This document shows positions 31,457-38,634 of a stretch of DNA of 64,000 nt, piece by piece. The position numbers and the translations under genes are program-made. The DNA lies in contig NZ_JBEAAM010000009.1 of assembly GCF_040066175.1 (NCBI RefSeq), positions 62,001 through 126,000 of the forward strand, written 5' to 3'. Below the pieces are notes generated by a model. That model had not been told where the DNA came from, made no database searches, and saw only the letters and a program-made list of their open reading frames with translations. Source of the DNA: Solimonas sp040066175 (GTDB taxonomy: Bacteria > Pseudomonadota > Gammaproteobacteria > Nevskiales > Nevskiaceae). Position 1 is the first letter of the stretch, and each line of letters opens with the position of its first letter.

Positions 31457-34290
31457 GGCGTCGCCCCCGCCTGAGGCGTCTTTGCACTCTCCGGCACCGC
31501 GACCTGGGCAAGCTCGGCCGCGGCGCGATGCGTATAAGCGTGTTCGCCCCCGTAGCGTGTGCGGAAGATGCGCTGCGCGGTCTCGAGCCGCGCGCGGGCT
31601 TCACCCAGGCGGCCTTGCGCCGATGCAATGAGACCTTGCTCGCGCGCCAGCTCACCGCTCAGCGGGTGATCCGGCCCGAGCCGTGCCAGGGCGTCGATGT
31701 CGACGCCGGCCAGGATCTTCGAAGCCGGTTCCGCGCCGTCGGCCCGGCGCACGATGTCGGCCAGGCCGATGCGGATGCGCTGGGTAGTCGGGTGTGTCGC
31801 GCCCAGCACCGCCTGGCTGCTGTCCAGGGCCTTGCGCATCGCCGACTCGGCTTCATCCAGGCGGCGCGTGTCGCGGTAGTCGAATGCCAGGTCCGCGCGC
31901 ACCTCGTAGGTGTGATCGACCGTCCTGATCCAGTCCTGCGATTCCAGCGAAGCGATTGTCTGCTCCCGCAAGGCGATCGCCTGGGCGTATCGACCCTGCC
32001 GGGACCACAGACGTGCCCGAAACCAGTGGACCGAAGCCAGTATCACGCTGTTGCTGCCGACAACCCAAGGGCGCATCAGGTCCTCGGCCTTCTTTAGCGC
32101 GGCGTCGGCATCGGCGAACGCTTCCTGTTCGATCAGCGCGCTGGCCAGCAACACGTAAGCGCCGCCGACAGCCAAGGGACTGGCGTCCGGTGCAGCCAAC
32201 AGCCGGCCGATCGCATCGCGCAGCGCCGCCGTCGCCGCCCCGAACTGTCCGAGCGAAACCAGCACGTAGCCGCGTTGCATCTGCGTTGTGCCGATAAAGG
32301 CCTTGTCCGGCACGGTCGCGTGCTGGGCACGCTCGACCAGGTCGGCCAGATCGCTTTCAGCGCGACGCCAGTCGCCGAGATGAAACCTCGCCCAGGCGAT
32401 CTGTTGGGCAAGTGTCATGACCCGCCCATCATCTGGCCCCCGGTGCTTGCTGCCTTCTGCCAATACCTGCTCAAGCTGCTGCAGCGAAACACCTAAGGAG
32501 CCCAGGGCCAATTTGACGGTAGCCAATTGGACGGCGGCGGCAAGCGCGGAATCGGAAGCAGCGGCGCCCGATTTGAGATACCAGTCGAGCGCCGCATCCA
32601 GTTGTGCCTCCGCGGCCTCCGGGCGCTCCATCTTCCAGAACGCGTCGCCCAGCGCCGCATGAATCTGCGCCGCGGCCTCGGGCATGTCCGGTTCACGTGC
32701 GGCCAGGTTCTTGGAAGCCGCCTCGAGCAGTTCCTGTACCGTCAAATCGCGCAGCGGCTTGGTCGACACCACCGCGAACATGTCCTTGCTCAGAAAGTCC
32801 GCAACCGCCTGGCTGGCCGCCGCCGCCTTTACCGCCTCGTCACGCGACTTGCGGGCATCGAGATAGAGCGCCGTGCTGACGCCCGCGCCGATGGCCAGGA
32901 CGAGGCCGGCGGCCAGCATCCACGCGCGGCGGGCGCGCTGCTTCACTTCGGCGAGGCGCGCGCGTTCGAGCCGCGCCTGCGCGCTGCGCTCGGCCTGCAG
33001 ATGCGCGCGGCGCTCACCCAGAGTGCGCAGGCGCTGCGCGAGTTCGGCGGCGCTGCCCATGCGCCGCGTCACGTCGCCTTCGGCCGCCTGCGCGATGTCG
33101 GCGCGCAGCAGCTCGTCGTCGACTTCGTGTTCCCAGCCCGGCGACATGACTTTGCGGAATTCGCCGACGACCAGTTGGTACAGCATCACGCCCAGCGCGT
33201 AGATGTCGGCCTTGATCGTCGACGGCTGGCCGGCGAGCAGCTCGGGCGCCAGGTACAGCGGCGTGCCGCCCGTGCTGGCGGTGTTGGCGGCGACTGTGCG
33301 CGTGAATCCCATGCGCGTGATGCCCAGCTCTTCGAGCCGGCGCGGGTTGAGCACGCCGCCGCTGCCGAAGTCCGCGAGAAGGACGCGGAGCTTGGTGTCC
33401 GCGCTGCGCGCGCCCTCTCCCTGGCCCTCTCCCGCTTGCGGGAGAGGGGAAACGGCGGAGATAAGGACGTTGGAGGGCTTGAGATCCTTGTGCAGCACGC
33501 CGACCGAGTGCACGGCGGCGACGGCCTCGGCGATCTGCGTGGCGATGTTCAGGCGCGTGGCAAGCGGAATCCCGGCGAGGCCGCCGTTGTGCTCGGCCCA
33601 TTCGACCAGGCTGCCGCCGGCGATGTACTCGCTCTCGATGAAGCAGGGCGGCTGCTCCAGGTTCCAGTCCATTACCGGCACGATGCGGGCGCGCTCGCCG
33701 ATGCTGTCGTTGAGAAACCGGAACAGCGTCACCTCGCGCTTGAGCGCGGCCAGCGAACGCTCGTCGATCGCGAACTTGAAGACGCGTTGCTCGCGCGTCT
33801 TGTCGTGCCGGCCCAGCCAGGCCTCGCCATGACCGCCGCTGCCCAGGCGGCGCACCAGGCTCCACAGCGGGCGTTCGGGCGGGTGGTCGCCCTCCTTGAA
33901 GTCGAAGTGCGCCGTTTCATGCGCGTGCTGCACTTCGATGCGCAGCGGAGCGACGAACCGGTAGCCGTAGCCGTGGACGGTCCTGATGATGCTCTGGTCG
34001 GTGTCGTCGAGCACCTCGCGCAGACGGCCGATGGCCTTGGCCAGCACCGTGTCGGAGAGAAAGCGCCCAGGCCAGACGCCGGACAACAGTTCTTCCTTGG
34101 TCACGACTTCGCCGGCGTGCTGCAGCAGGAAGCGCAGCACCTCGAACGGCTTGCGTTCGATCTCGACTTCCGTGCCGTCGACCAGCAGCTCGAGCGTGCG
34201 CTCGTCGACCACCGCACGACCGAAGATCCACCGACGCGACTCGTTGGCTGCTGTCCCGGACGGCACGTCTGTGTGTGCCTTGTTTGCCAC
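31453..34290 (-). CDS. Winged-helix DNA-binding Ser/Thr kinase with TM helix and periplasmic TPR domain
   Basis: 945 residues. Residues 20-118 form an OmpR/CadC-type winged helix (RKPFEVLRFLLQHAGEVVTKEELL, HGYGYRFVAPL). Residues 143-415 form a Hanks kinase: GSGGHGEAWLG loop, Lys172 (FKFAI), HKDLKPSNV (267-275; HKD in place of HRD), DFG 307-309, APE 348-350 and Asp362. All catalytic residues seem present. One membrane helix (about 457-477) separates this from TPR-like repeats predicted in the periplasm. A dispersed palindrome adds about 14 residues (281-294) between the catalytic loop and DFG. It overlaps the radical SAM gene by 4 bp, so both are one operon. It probably senses in the periplasm and acts on DNA or a protein in the cytoplasm. 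Confidence 0.85.
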   Translation of the reverse strand: MANKAHTDVPSGTAANESRRWIFGRAVVDERTLELLVDGTEVEIERKPFEVLRFLLQHAGEVVTKEELLSGVWPGRFLSDTVLAKAIGRLREVLDDTDQSIIRTVHGYGYRFVAPLRIEVQHAHETAHFDFKEGDHPPERPLWSLVRRLGSGGHGEAWLGRHDKTREQRVFKFAIDERSLAALKREVTLFRFLNDSIGERARIVPVMDWNLEQPPCFIESEYIAGGSLVEWAEHNGGLAGIPLATRLNIATQIAEAVAAVHSVGVLHKDLKPSNVLISAVSPLPQAGEGQGEGARSADTKLRVLLADFGSGGVLNPRRLEELGITRMGFTRTVAANTASTGGTPLYLAPELLAGQPSTIKADIYALGVMLYQLVVGEFRKVMSPGWEHEVDDELLRADIAQAAEGDVTRRMGSAAELAQRLRTLGERRAHLQAERSAQARLERARLAEVKQRARRAWMLAAGLVLAIGAGVSTALYLDARKSRDEAVKAAAASQAVADFLSKDMFAVVSTKPLRDLTVQELLEAASKNLAAREPDMPEAAAQIHAALGDAFWKMERPEAAEAQLDAALDWYLKSGAAASDSALAAAVQLATVKLALGSLGVSLQQLEQVLAEGSKHRGPDDGRVMTLAQQIAWARFHLGDWRRAESDLADLVERAQHATVPDKAFIGTTQMQRGYVLVSLGQFGAATAALRDAIGRLLAAPDASPLAVGGAYVLLASALIEQEAFADADAALKKAEDLMRPWVVGSNSVILASVHWFRARLWSRQGRYAQAIALREQTIASLESQDWIRTVDHTYEVRADLAFDYRDTRRLDEAESAMRKALDSSQAVLGATHPTTQRIRIGLADIVRRADGAEPASKILAGVDIDALARLGPDHPLSGELAREQGLIASAQGRLGEARARLETAQRIFRTRYGGEHAYTHRAAAELAQVAVPESAKTPQAGATP
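33413..33449. repeat. CCCTCTCCCGC palindrome inserted in frame in the kinase gene
   Basis: An 11-bp perfect stem (33425-33435 with 33438-33448) and an extra CCCTCTCC unit in front. Read in the kinase frame it gives PLPQAGEGQGEGA, a peptide typical of such repeats. Same family as 20715, 45304 and 55935. Confidence 0.8.
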
Positions 34291-34472
34291 GCGCGCTGCG
34301 AGCCCCCTCGGTGCGAACGAGCAGCTGTTGGTGATTCGAGTCTACACACACGGACTATGGCATGCGCAAGCACATCTCCGCACGGCAGGCGCGCGTCGGT
34401 CACGGCGCAGCAACCCGCACAGATTCGCTCCCTTGGTGGTCCGGCTTTTTGCCAAGCCCGGACCGGCGGCGA

Positions 34473-34488
34473 TACCCCCAATTGGGGA
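34473..34488 (-). promoter_or_regulatory. Palindromic operator-like site upstream of the kinase operon
   Basis: TACCCCCAATTGGGGA contains the perfect palindrome CCCCAATTGGGG and is followed by GGGGTATTTGCCCC (34489-34502). It matches the site at 24117 at 15 of 16 bases. It lies about 190 bp before the kinase ATG in a 294-bp gap shared with the antitoxin gene on the other strand. The rest of the gap shows only an AT-richer stretch (34535-34575, with TCTGAT twice) that is probably the antitoxin promoter. Confidence 0.5.
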
Positions 34489-34584
34489 GGGGGTATTTGC
34501 CCCACATCGAAGCTGCGCATGCGCCATCTCGATACCCTATTGCTTTAGTCTGATAATCTGATTCCCGTTATACGAGCTGTACCA

Positions 34585-34866
34585 ATGACCAGAAAACTTC
34601 TCACGGCAACCGAAGCGGCCCGCCGCTTTTCCGATGTGCTGGACAACGTCAGCCATCACGGCGCGCGCTACGACATCAAGCGGGGACGTTCGGTCGTCGC
34701 GCGGCTGGTGCCGGCCCGTACCGCGCCCCGCTCGATCAGCGTGAAGGAGCTCTCCGAACTGCTGGCGCAGCTTCCGCCGCTGGAACCGGGCGACAGCGCG
34801 CGCCTCGAAAGGGACATCGCCGCCGAGCGCAAACGGCTACGCGCACCGCGCGATCGCTGGCGCTGA
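34585..34866 (+). CDS. Phd/YefM-type antitoxin
   Basis: 93 residues. The N-terminal domain (LLTATEAARRFSDVLDNVSHHGARYDIKRGRSVVARLVP) is the DNA-binding Phd fold. The charged C-terminus (LERDIAAERKRLRAPRDRW) would wrap the toxin. The PIN gene begins 10 bp later. Such antitoxins repress their own operon; a repeat TCTGATAATCTGAT at 34549-34562 just upstream is a candidate operator. Confidence 0.85.
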   Translation: MTRKLLTATEAARRFSDVLDNVSHHGARYDIKRGRSVVARLVPARTAPRSISVKELSELLAQLPPLEPGDSARLERDIAAERKRLRAPRDRWR

Positions 34867-34875
34867 CGGTGGCGC

Positions 34876-35277
34876 ATGTCGCTTCTGCTCGATACCAACG
34901 TATTGATTCGCGCCGAGCGACGCGGGCGAGCGCCGGACTGGTCGAGGTGGGAGGACGAAGGGGACGCTTACCTGGCGGCCATCAGCGCATCCGAACTGCT
35001 GATTGGCGTGCATCGCGCCGACACGGACGCGCGTCGGGTCCGCCGTTCGGCGTGGGTCGAGGCCATTCTCGGCGCTGTTCCGGTGCTGCCGTTCGACCTG
35101 GAGACGGCAAGAGTCCATGCACAGCTTCTCGCAGCGATACCGCGCGGCGTCACGGTGGGCGCACACGACATGCTGATCGCCGCCACTGCGGTCCAGCACG
35201 GCCTGGGGGTTCTGACCGCCAACGTGAAGGAGTTCGCTCGCATCCCCGGCTTACGCGTGCTGGAGTTGGGAACCTGA
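34876..35277 (+). CDS. vapC: PIN-domain toxin (VapC family)
   Basis: 133 residues. PIN acidic residues are in place: LLLDTNVLIRAER (first Asp), AISASELLIGV (Glu), HDMLIAATAVQHGLGVLTANVKEF (third Asp, then Asn in place of the more usual Asp). VapC toxins are Mg-dependent RNases, often cutting tRNA. It pairs with the Phd-like antitoxin 10 bp upstream. Length and order fit an intact toxin-antitoxin module. Confidence 0.88.
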   Translation: MSLLLDTNVLIRAERRGRAPDWSRWEDEGDAYLAAISASELLIGVHRADTDARRVRRSAWVEAILGAVPVLPFDLETARVHAQLLAAIPRGVTVGAHDMLIAATAVQHGLGVLTANVKEFARIPGLRVLELGT

Positions 35278-35283
35278 CAAGCC

Positions 35284-35395
35284 GGTCATCGCGAGACTGC
35301 GTAGCGGCCGCGGCGATCCAGTGACGCGTTATGCACCATATCGGCTGGATTGCTTCGTCGACCCACGGAAACCATGGGGCTCCTCGCAATCGACG
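35284..35395. repeat. GTCATCGCGAG ... GGATTGCTTCGTCG ... CTCGCAATCGACG repeat
   Basis: A degenerate copy of the widespread element with arms like GTCATTGCGAG and a core GAAGCAATCCAG. It occupies most of the 222-bp gap before the metal-hydrolase gene. A better copy at 36405 lies on the other side of that gene. Confidence 0.6.
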
Positions 35396-35499
35396 AGTCG
35401 ATGGGTCGCTCACTCCTTACTATTGTCCCGGGCACGGCTCGGTCCACTACGGGTGCAAGCGCGTAAGATCAGGCACTGGCCGATTCACGGAGTGAACGG

Positions 35500-36339
35500 A
35501 TGTACAAACGCCCCAACGACCTGCGGATCATTCCGCGCCAGCCGCAGGTGGATCTGCGTACGCTGATGCAGCGCCAGCGCTACTGGTTGGGCGGCGATCC
35601 GGTGCTGACGCATTTCGTCAATGCACTGCAGGCGACGTTTCCGGAGGGCGAGCGCTTCTTCATCGACAGCGCGCGCGACGTGCGCGCGATGGTCGATCCG
35701 GCGAAGCTGCCGCCAGCGCTGGACCGCGATCTCGACGCCTTCATCCGCCAGGAGGCGCGCCATGGCAGCACGCACGAGGACTGGTGCATGGCGCTGGTCA
35801 ACATCGGCTACACGCGCATGCCCGAGTACGAGGCGCAGATGAAGAAGCTGCGGCTATGGTCGCGCGAGCACATCGGCGCGCTGACGCGGCTGGCGATGAC
35901 GGCAGCGGCGGAGCACATCACGGCATCGATCGCGAAGCTGCTGTTCGACAGGCGCCCCGATCTGATCGACAAGGCAGAGCGCCCCGCGCGCGACGTGCTG
36001 GCCTGGCACGCGCTCGAGGAGTGCGAGCACAAGGCAGTGTGCTTCGACCTGTACCAGGCGGCGGGCGGCGGCTACATCCGCCGCTGCCTGACGATGCTGC
36101 TGGAGCTGCTCGACATCTACCTGCACGTGCAGGCGCGCTACCGCTACCTGCTCAAGACCGACGGCCTGCGGACCTGGCGCACGCGCTGGCGCGTGTTCCG
36201 CGAGGTGTGGGGGCCGACCGGGATCATGGGCAGCATGTATGGGTTGATCTGGCACTACTTCAAGCCGGGATTTCAACCGTGGGACAGCGATGAGCCGGCG
36301 GCGTTCGTGCAGCGGTATGGGGAGTTGATTCCGCGCTGA
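35500..36339 (+). CDS. Predicted metal-dependent hydrolase (PF10118 type)
   Basis: 279 residues, mostly helical. Conserved blocks FIRQEARHGSTHEDW and HALEECEHKAVCFDLY provide Glu and His residues of a di-metal helical bundle. GGDPVLTHFVNALQATFPEGERFF and the C-terminal GLIWHYFKPGFQPWD are also typical. The family is known from sequence, common in bacteria degrading hydrophobic compounds, with no firmly known reaction. It stands alone between two copies of the same repeat. Confidence 0.8.
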   Translation: MYKRPNDLRIIPRQPQVDLRTLMQRQRYWLGGDPVLTHFVNALQATFPEGERFFIDSARDVRAMVDPAKLPPALDRDLDAFIRQEARHGSTHEDWCMALVNIGYTRMPEYEAQMKKLRLWSREHIGALTRLAMTAAAEHITASIAKLLFDRRPDLIDKAERPARDVLAWHALEECEHKAVCFDLYQAAGGGYIRRCLTMLLELLDIYLHVQARYRYLLKTDGLRTWRTRWRVFREVWGPTGIMGSMYGLIWHYFKPGFQPWDSDEPAAFVQRYGELIPR

Positions 36340-36404
36340 CGCCACGTCTGGACCGGCCGCTACGTGCTCGAGAAATCGCGGCCGGGGGCCGCTCCCTTCA
36401 TACA

Positions 36405-36496
36405 CGTCATTGCGACAAGCCGGAGGCGACGAAGCAATCCAGACTTTGGCTCGCGCGTCCCTGGATTGCTTCGCCGCTGCGCGGCTCGCAATGACG
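36405..36496. repeat. GTCATTGCGA ... GAAGCAATCCAG / CTGGATTGCTTC ... TCGCAATGAC inverted repeat
   Basis: A clear long inverted repeat: outer arms GTCATTGCGA and TCGCAATGAC, inner arms GAAGCAATCCAG and CTGGATTGCTTC. It lies between the hydrolase and antitoxin genes, which converge, and could end transcription from both sides. Confidence 0.8.
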
Positions 36497-36513
36497 AGCT
36501 TGCGCCTACGGCG

Positions 36514-36816
36514 CTACGCTTCCTGCAGTGCTTCCATCACCGCCTTGGGCCGGGCCTTCAGCGCCTTGATCAGTGCGCGTGCAGGGCCAGTCGGGTTGCG
36601 GCGGCCCTGTTCCCAGTTACGCAGCGTCCCGATCTGCACCTCGATCAGGCGTGCGAACTGAGCCTGTGAAAGGCCCGTGGCCTCGCGCACGGCACGTACG
36701 CTGTCGGCGTCCACGCTGAACTCGCGCGATGGCGCTTTCTCGCCGCGCACGATCTCGTCCATCCCCTGCACGCTGGCGAGCAGTTCCTCGAAGAAACGAT
36801 TGTTCTTCCTAGCCAT
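36514..36816 (-). CDS. HTH antitoxin (HigA/NadS-like)
   Basis: 100 residues. A charged N-terminal segment leads into an XRE-type helix-turn-helix (VRAVREATGLSQAQFARLIEVQIGTLRNWEQGRRNPTGPARAL). The pattern is that of antitoxins of the HigBA/RelE-type order toxin-antitoxin. Its ATG overlaps the end of the upstream toxin remnant by 8 bp. The toxin is frameshifted, so this antitoxin may be an orphan regulator. Confidence 0.85.
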   Translation of the reverse strand: MARKNNRFFEELLASVQGMDEIVRGEKAPSREFSVDADSVRAVREATGLSQAQFARLIEVQIGTLRNWEQGRRNPTGPARALIKALKARPKAVMEALQEA

Positions 36817-37146
36817 TCCACTTCTCCACAATCTTCCGCAAAGCAGCCTTCTCGGTCTGCGCTCAGATCGTCCTTCACGGATTTGGAGTACATCATGAGC
36901 AGACGGATCTGGTTGTCGGCAGAGAGCCAGTAACAGATCACCCGGACGCCGCCGCTCTTGCCAGTGCCGGGGCGCTTCCAGCGTAGCTTGCGCAGCCCGC
37001 CGGTTCCCTGGATCAGGTCGCCGGCATCGGTAGTGACGGGTCAGCGCCTTCTGGAGTTTCACGTAATCATCGTCGGGCAGCAGCGCCAGCACCTGTCGCG
37101 TGAACAACGACGACTCGATGAAGATCAAAGACTGGTAGTACGCCAT
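36809..37146 (-). pseudogene. HigB/RelE-type toxin gene with two frameshifts
   Basis: Three frame segments together give a complete toxin. MAYYQSLIFIESSLFTRQVLALL starts at 37146. Then GDLIQGTGGLRKLRWKRPG to SVKDDLSAD follows in a second frame. EKAALRKIVEKWNG ends at 36809. One extra base near 37040 and another near 36865 break the frame; removing two bases from the 338-bp span leaves exactly 112 codons. The toxin should be inactive unless the indels are sequencing errors. The end overlaps the antitoxin start as in intact loci. Confidence 0.75.
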
Positions 37147-37172
37147 TGGCGTACTATGCGTCACTGGCGTAC
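37138..37172 (-). promoter_or_regulatory. Operator-like repeats at the toxin start
   Basis: GTACGCCATTGGCGTAC (37138-37154) is a 17-bp palindrome apart from its centre. It spans the toxin ATG. A third half-site TGGCGTAC lies at 37165-37172. This is typical of self-repressed toxin-antitoxin operons. Confidence 0.55.
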
Positions 37173-37206
37173 CAGTAGCGCCCAGCAGCCATGGGCGCCG
37201 CGACAT

Positions 37207-37656
37207 TCACGCGGACGGCGCGATCCACTCTTCCAGCCGCGCGCGCGCGTCGGCGTCGAGTTCGACGCTCCTGCGCGTGACCGGGTCGATGTGCACGAGC
37301 ACGGTCGCCGCGGTGGCGACGCAATGGCCGTCGGAGAACATGCCCAGACCGAGCGTGAAGGAGCTGCGTCCGATCCTGAGCACGCGCACGCCGACGCGCA
37401 CGTCGGCGGGATAGTGCAGCTCGCGCAGGTAATCCACTTCGAGACGCGCGATGACGTTCACCGGCGCGGCGCCGGGCCGCCACAGTCCGGTGTGGCGCAG
37501 GAAGGCCGCGCGGCCGCTTTCGGCGTAGGTCGTGAAGGACTTGTTGTTGACGTGGCCGAGCATGTCCAGATCGTCGAAGCGGACATGCTCGTCGATCCAG
37601 AAGCGGTAGGCGGCCACGTCGGTGGCCACCGGCACCACCGGCTCCTGGCCCCCCAT
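37207..37656 (-). CDS. Acyl-CoA thioesterase (4-hydroxybenzoyl-CoA thioesterase-like hot-dog)
   Basis: 149 residues. The hot-dog fold pattern is VRFDDLDMLGHVNNKSFTTYAESGRAAFL, with the Asp of the D..GHVNN motif as the usual catalytic residue. VDYLRELHYPADVRVGVRVLRIGRSSF follows. Such enzymes release CoA from stalled thioesters. The ATG overlaps the SDR stop by one base (TGATG), so it is the last gene of the long minus-strand steroid operon. Substrate unknown. Confidence 0.82.
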   Translation of the reverse strand: MGGQEPVVPVATDVAAYRFWIDEHVRFDDLDMLGHVNNKSFTTYAESGRAAFLRHTGLWRPGAAPVNVIARLEVDYLRELHYPADVRVGVRVLRIGRSSFTLGLGMFSDGHCVATAATVLVHIDPVTRRSVELDADARARLEEWIAPSA

Positions 37657-38534
37657 CAGGTGCCGTACACCTTCTGCGGTTTCGGCGACTCGGCGATCAG
37701 CGTATCGACGACGTCGGTCAGCTCGGCGGGATTCCAGCGTGCCTTCTTGTCGCGGATCGGGCCGGTCTTCCAGCCGGTGGCGATCGACAGCTTGCCGCCT
37801 TCGACCTCGAACACCTTGCCGCTGACGTGCGCGGACAGCGGGCTGCACAGCCAGACGACCAGCGGCGCGACGTTCTCGGGCGCGTAGTGATCGAAGCTGC
37901 CATCCTCCGGTTTCTTCATCATCGCGCCGAACGGGCCTTCGGTCATGCTCGTGCGCGCGGCCGGGGCCAGCGCATTGGCGGTGATGCCGTAGCGGCCCAG
38001 TTCGGCGGCCTGCACCAGCGTCAGCGAGGCGATGCCACCCTTGGCCGCCGAGTAGTTGCTCTGGCCGATGTTGCCCTGCAGACCGGCGCCGGAGCTGGTG
38101 TTGATGATGCGTGCATCGACCTTGGCGCCGGCCTTGACCTGGTCGCGCCAGTGCTTCACCAGCGTGTTGGCGATGCAGAAGTGGCCCTTGAGATGAACCT
38201 TGATGACGAGATCCCACTCTTCCTCGCTCATCGACGCGAACATGCGGTCGCGCACGATGCCGGCGTTGTTGACGACGCCGTGCACGTCGCCGAAGGCGTC
38301 GATGCCCGCCTTCACGATCGCCGCGGCGCCGGTCATCGAGGTGATGTCGTCGCTGTTGGCGATGGCCTTGCCGCCCGCGGCCCTGATCTCGGCGACGACC
38401 GCTTCCGCGGCCTCGCGGCGGATGTCGTTCACGATCACACCCGCGCCCTCCACTGCGAGCGCGATGGCGTAGGCGCGACCGAGGCCGCCGCCGGCGCCGG
38501 TGATGATGATGTTGCGGTTGTTGCAGATGCCCAC
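37656..38534 (-). CDS. Short-chain dehydrogenase of the steroid/HIP operon
   Basis: 292 residues from a GTG at 38534, which follows GGAGG and gives the family start (V/M)GICNNR. The earlier ATG at 38558 lies inside the dispersed palindrome and is unlikely. The sequence has the NAD site (IIITGAGGGLGRAYA), VVNNAGI, NTSSGAGLQGN and YSAAKGGI (catalytic Tyr and Lys). The long C-terminal tail after VEGGKLSIATGW is shared with SDRs in actinobacterial steroid clusters. It may be the IpdF-like dehydrogenase or another 3-hydroxyacyl-CoA dehydrogenase of HIP breakdown. It lies directly downstream of the fadA6-like thiolase. Confidence 0.8.
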   Translation of the reverse strand: MGICNNRNIIITGAGGGLGRAYAIALAVEGAGVIVNDIRREAAEAVVAEIRAAGGKAIANSDDITSMTGAAAIVKAGIDAFGDVHGVVNNAGIVRDRMFASMSEEEWDLVIKVHLKGHFCIANTLVKHWRDQVKAGAKVDARIINTSSGAGLQGNIGQSNYSAAKGGIASLTLVQAAELGRYGITANALAPAARTSMTEGPFGAMMKKPEDGSFDHYAPENVAPLVVWLCSPLSAHVSGKVFEVEGGKLSIATGWKTGPIRDKKARWNPAELTDVVDTLIAESPKPQKVYGT

Positions 38535-38552
38535 TATTGCCTCCATTGCCTT

Positions 38553-38632
38553 CGTCATTCCCGCGCAAGCGGGAATCCAGGATGTTCGCCGTAATCAGCC
38601 GAGCTGGATCCCCGCCTGCGCGGGGATGACGG
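38553..38632. repeat. Bipartite inverted repeat (TTCCCGCGCAAGCGGGAA ... GGATCCCCGCCTGCGCGGGG)
   Basis: Two hairpins that also pair with each other: CGTCATTCCCGCG...GGAATCCAG on the left and CTGGATCCCCGC...GGGGATGACG on the right. It fills the gap between thiolase and SDR genes inside the operon. Confidence 0.85.
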
Positions 38633-38634
38633 CT

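Noticed and set aside
34291..34584. Open frames on both strands in the gap upstream of the kinase
   Set aside because: Several overlapping Arg/Ala-rich frames without ribosome sites; the gap is better explained as a divergent promoter region.
38534..38558. ATG at 38558 as the start of the SDR gene
   Set aside because: It lies inside the dispersed palindrome; the GTG at 38534 has GGAGG upstream and gives the family N-terminus.
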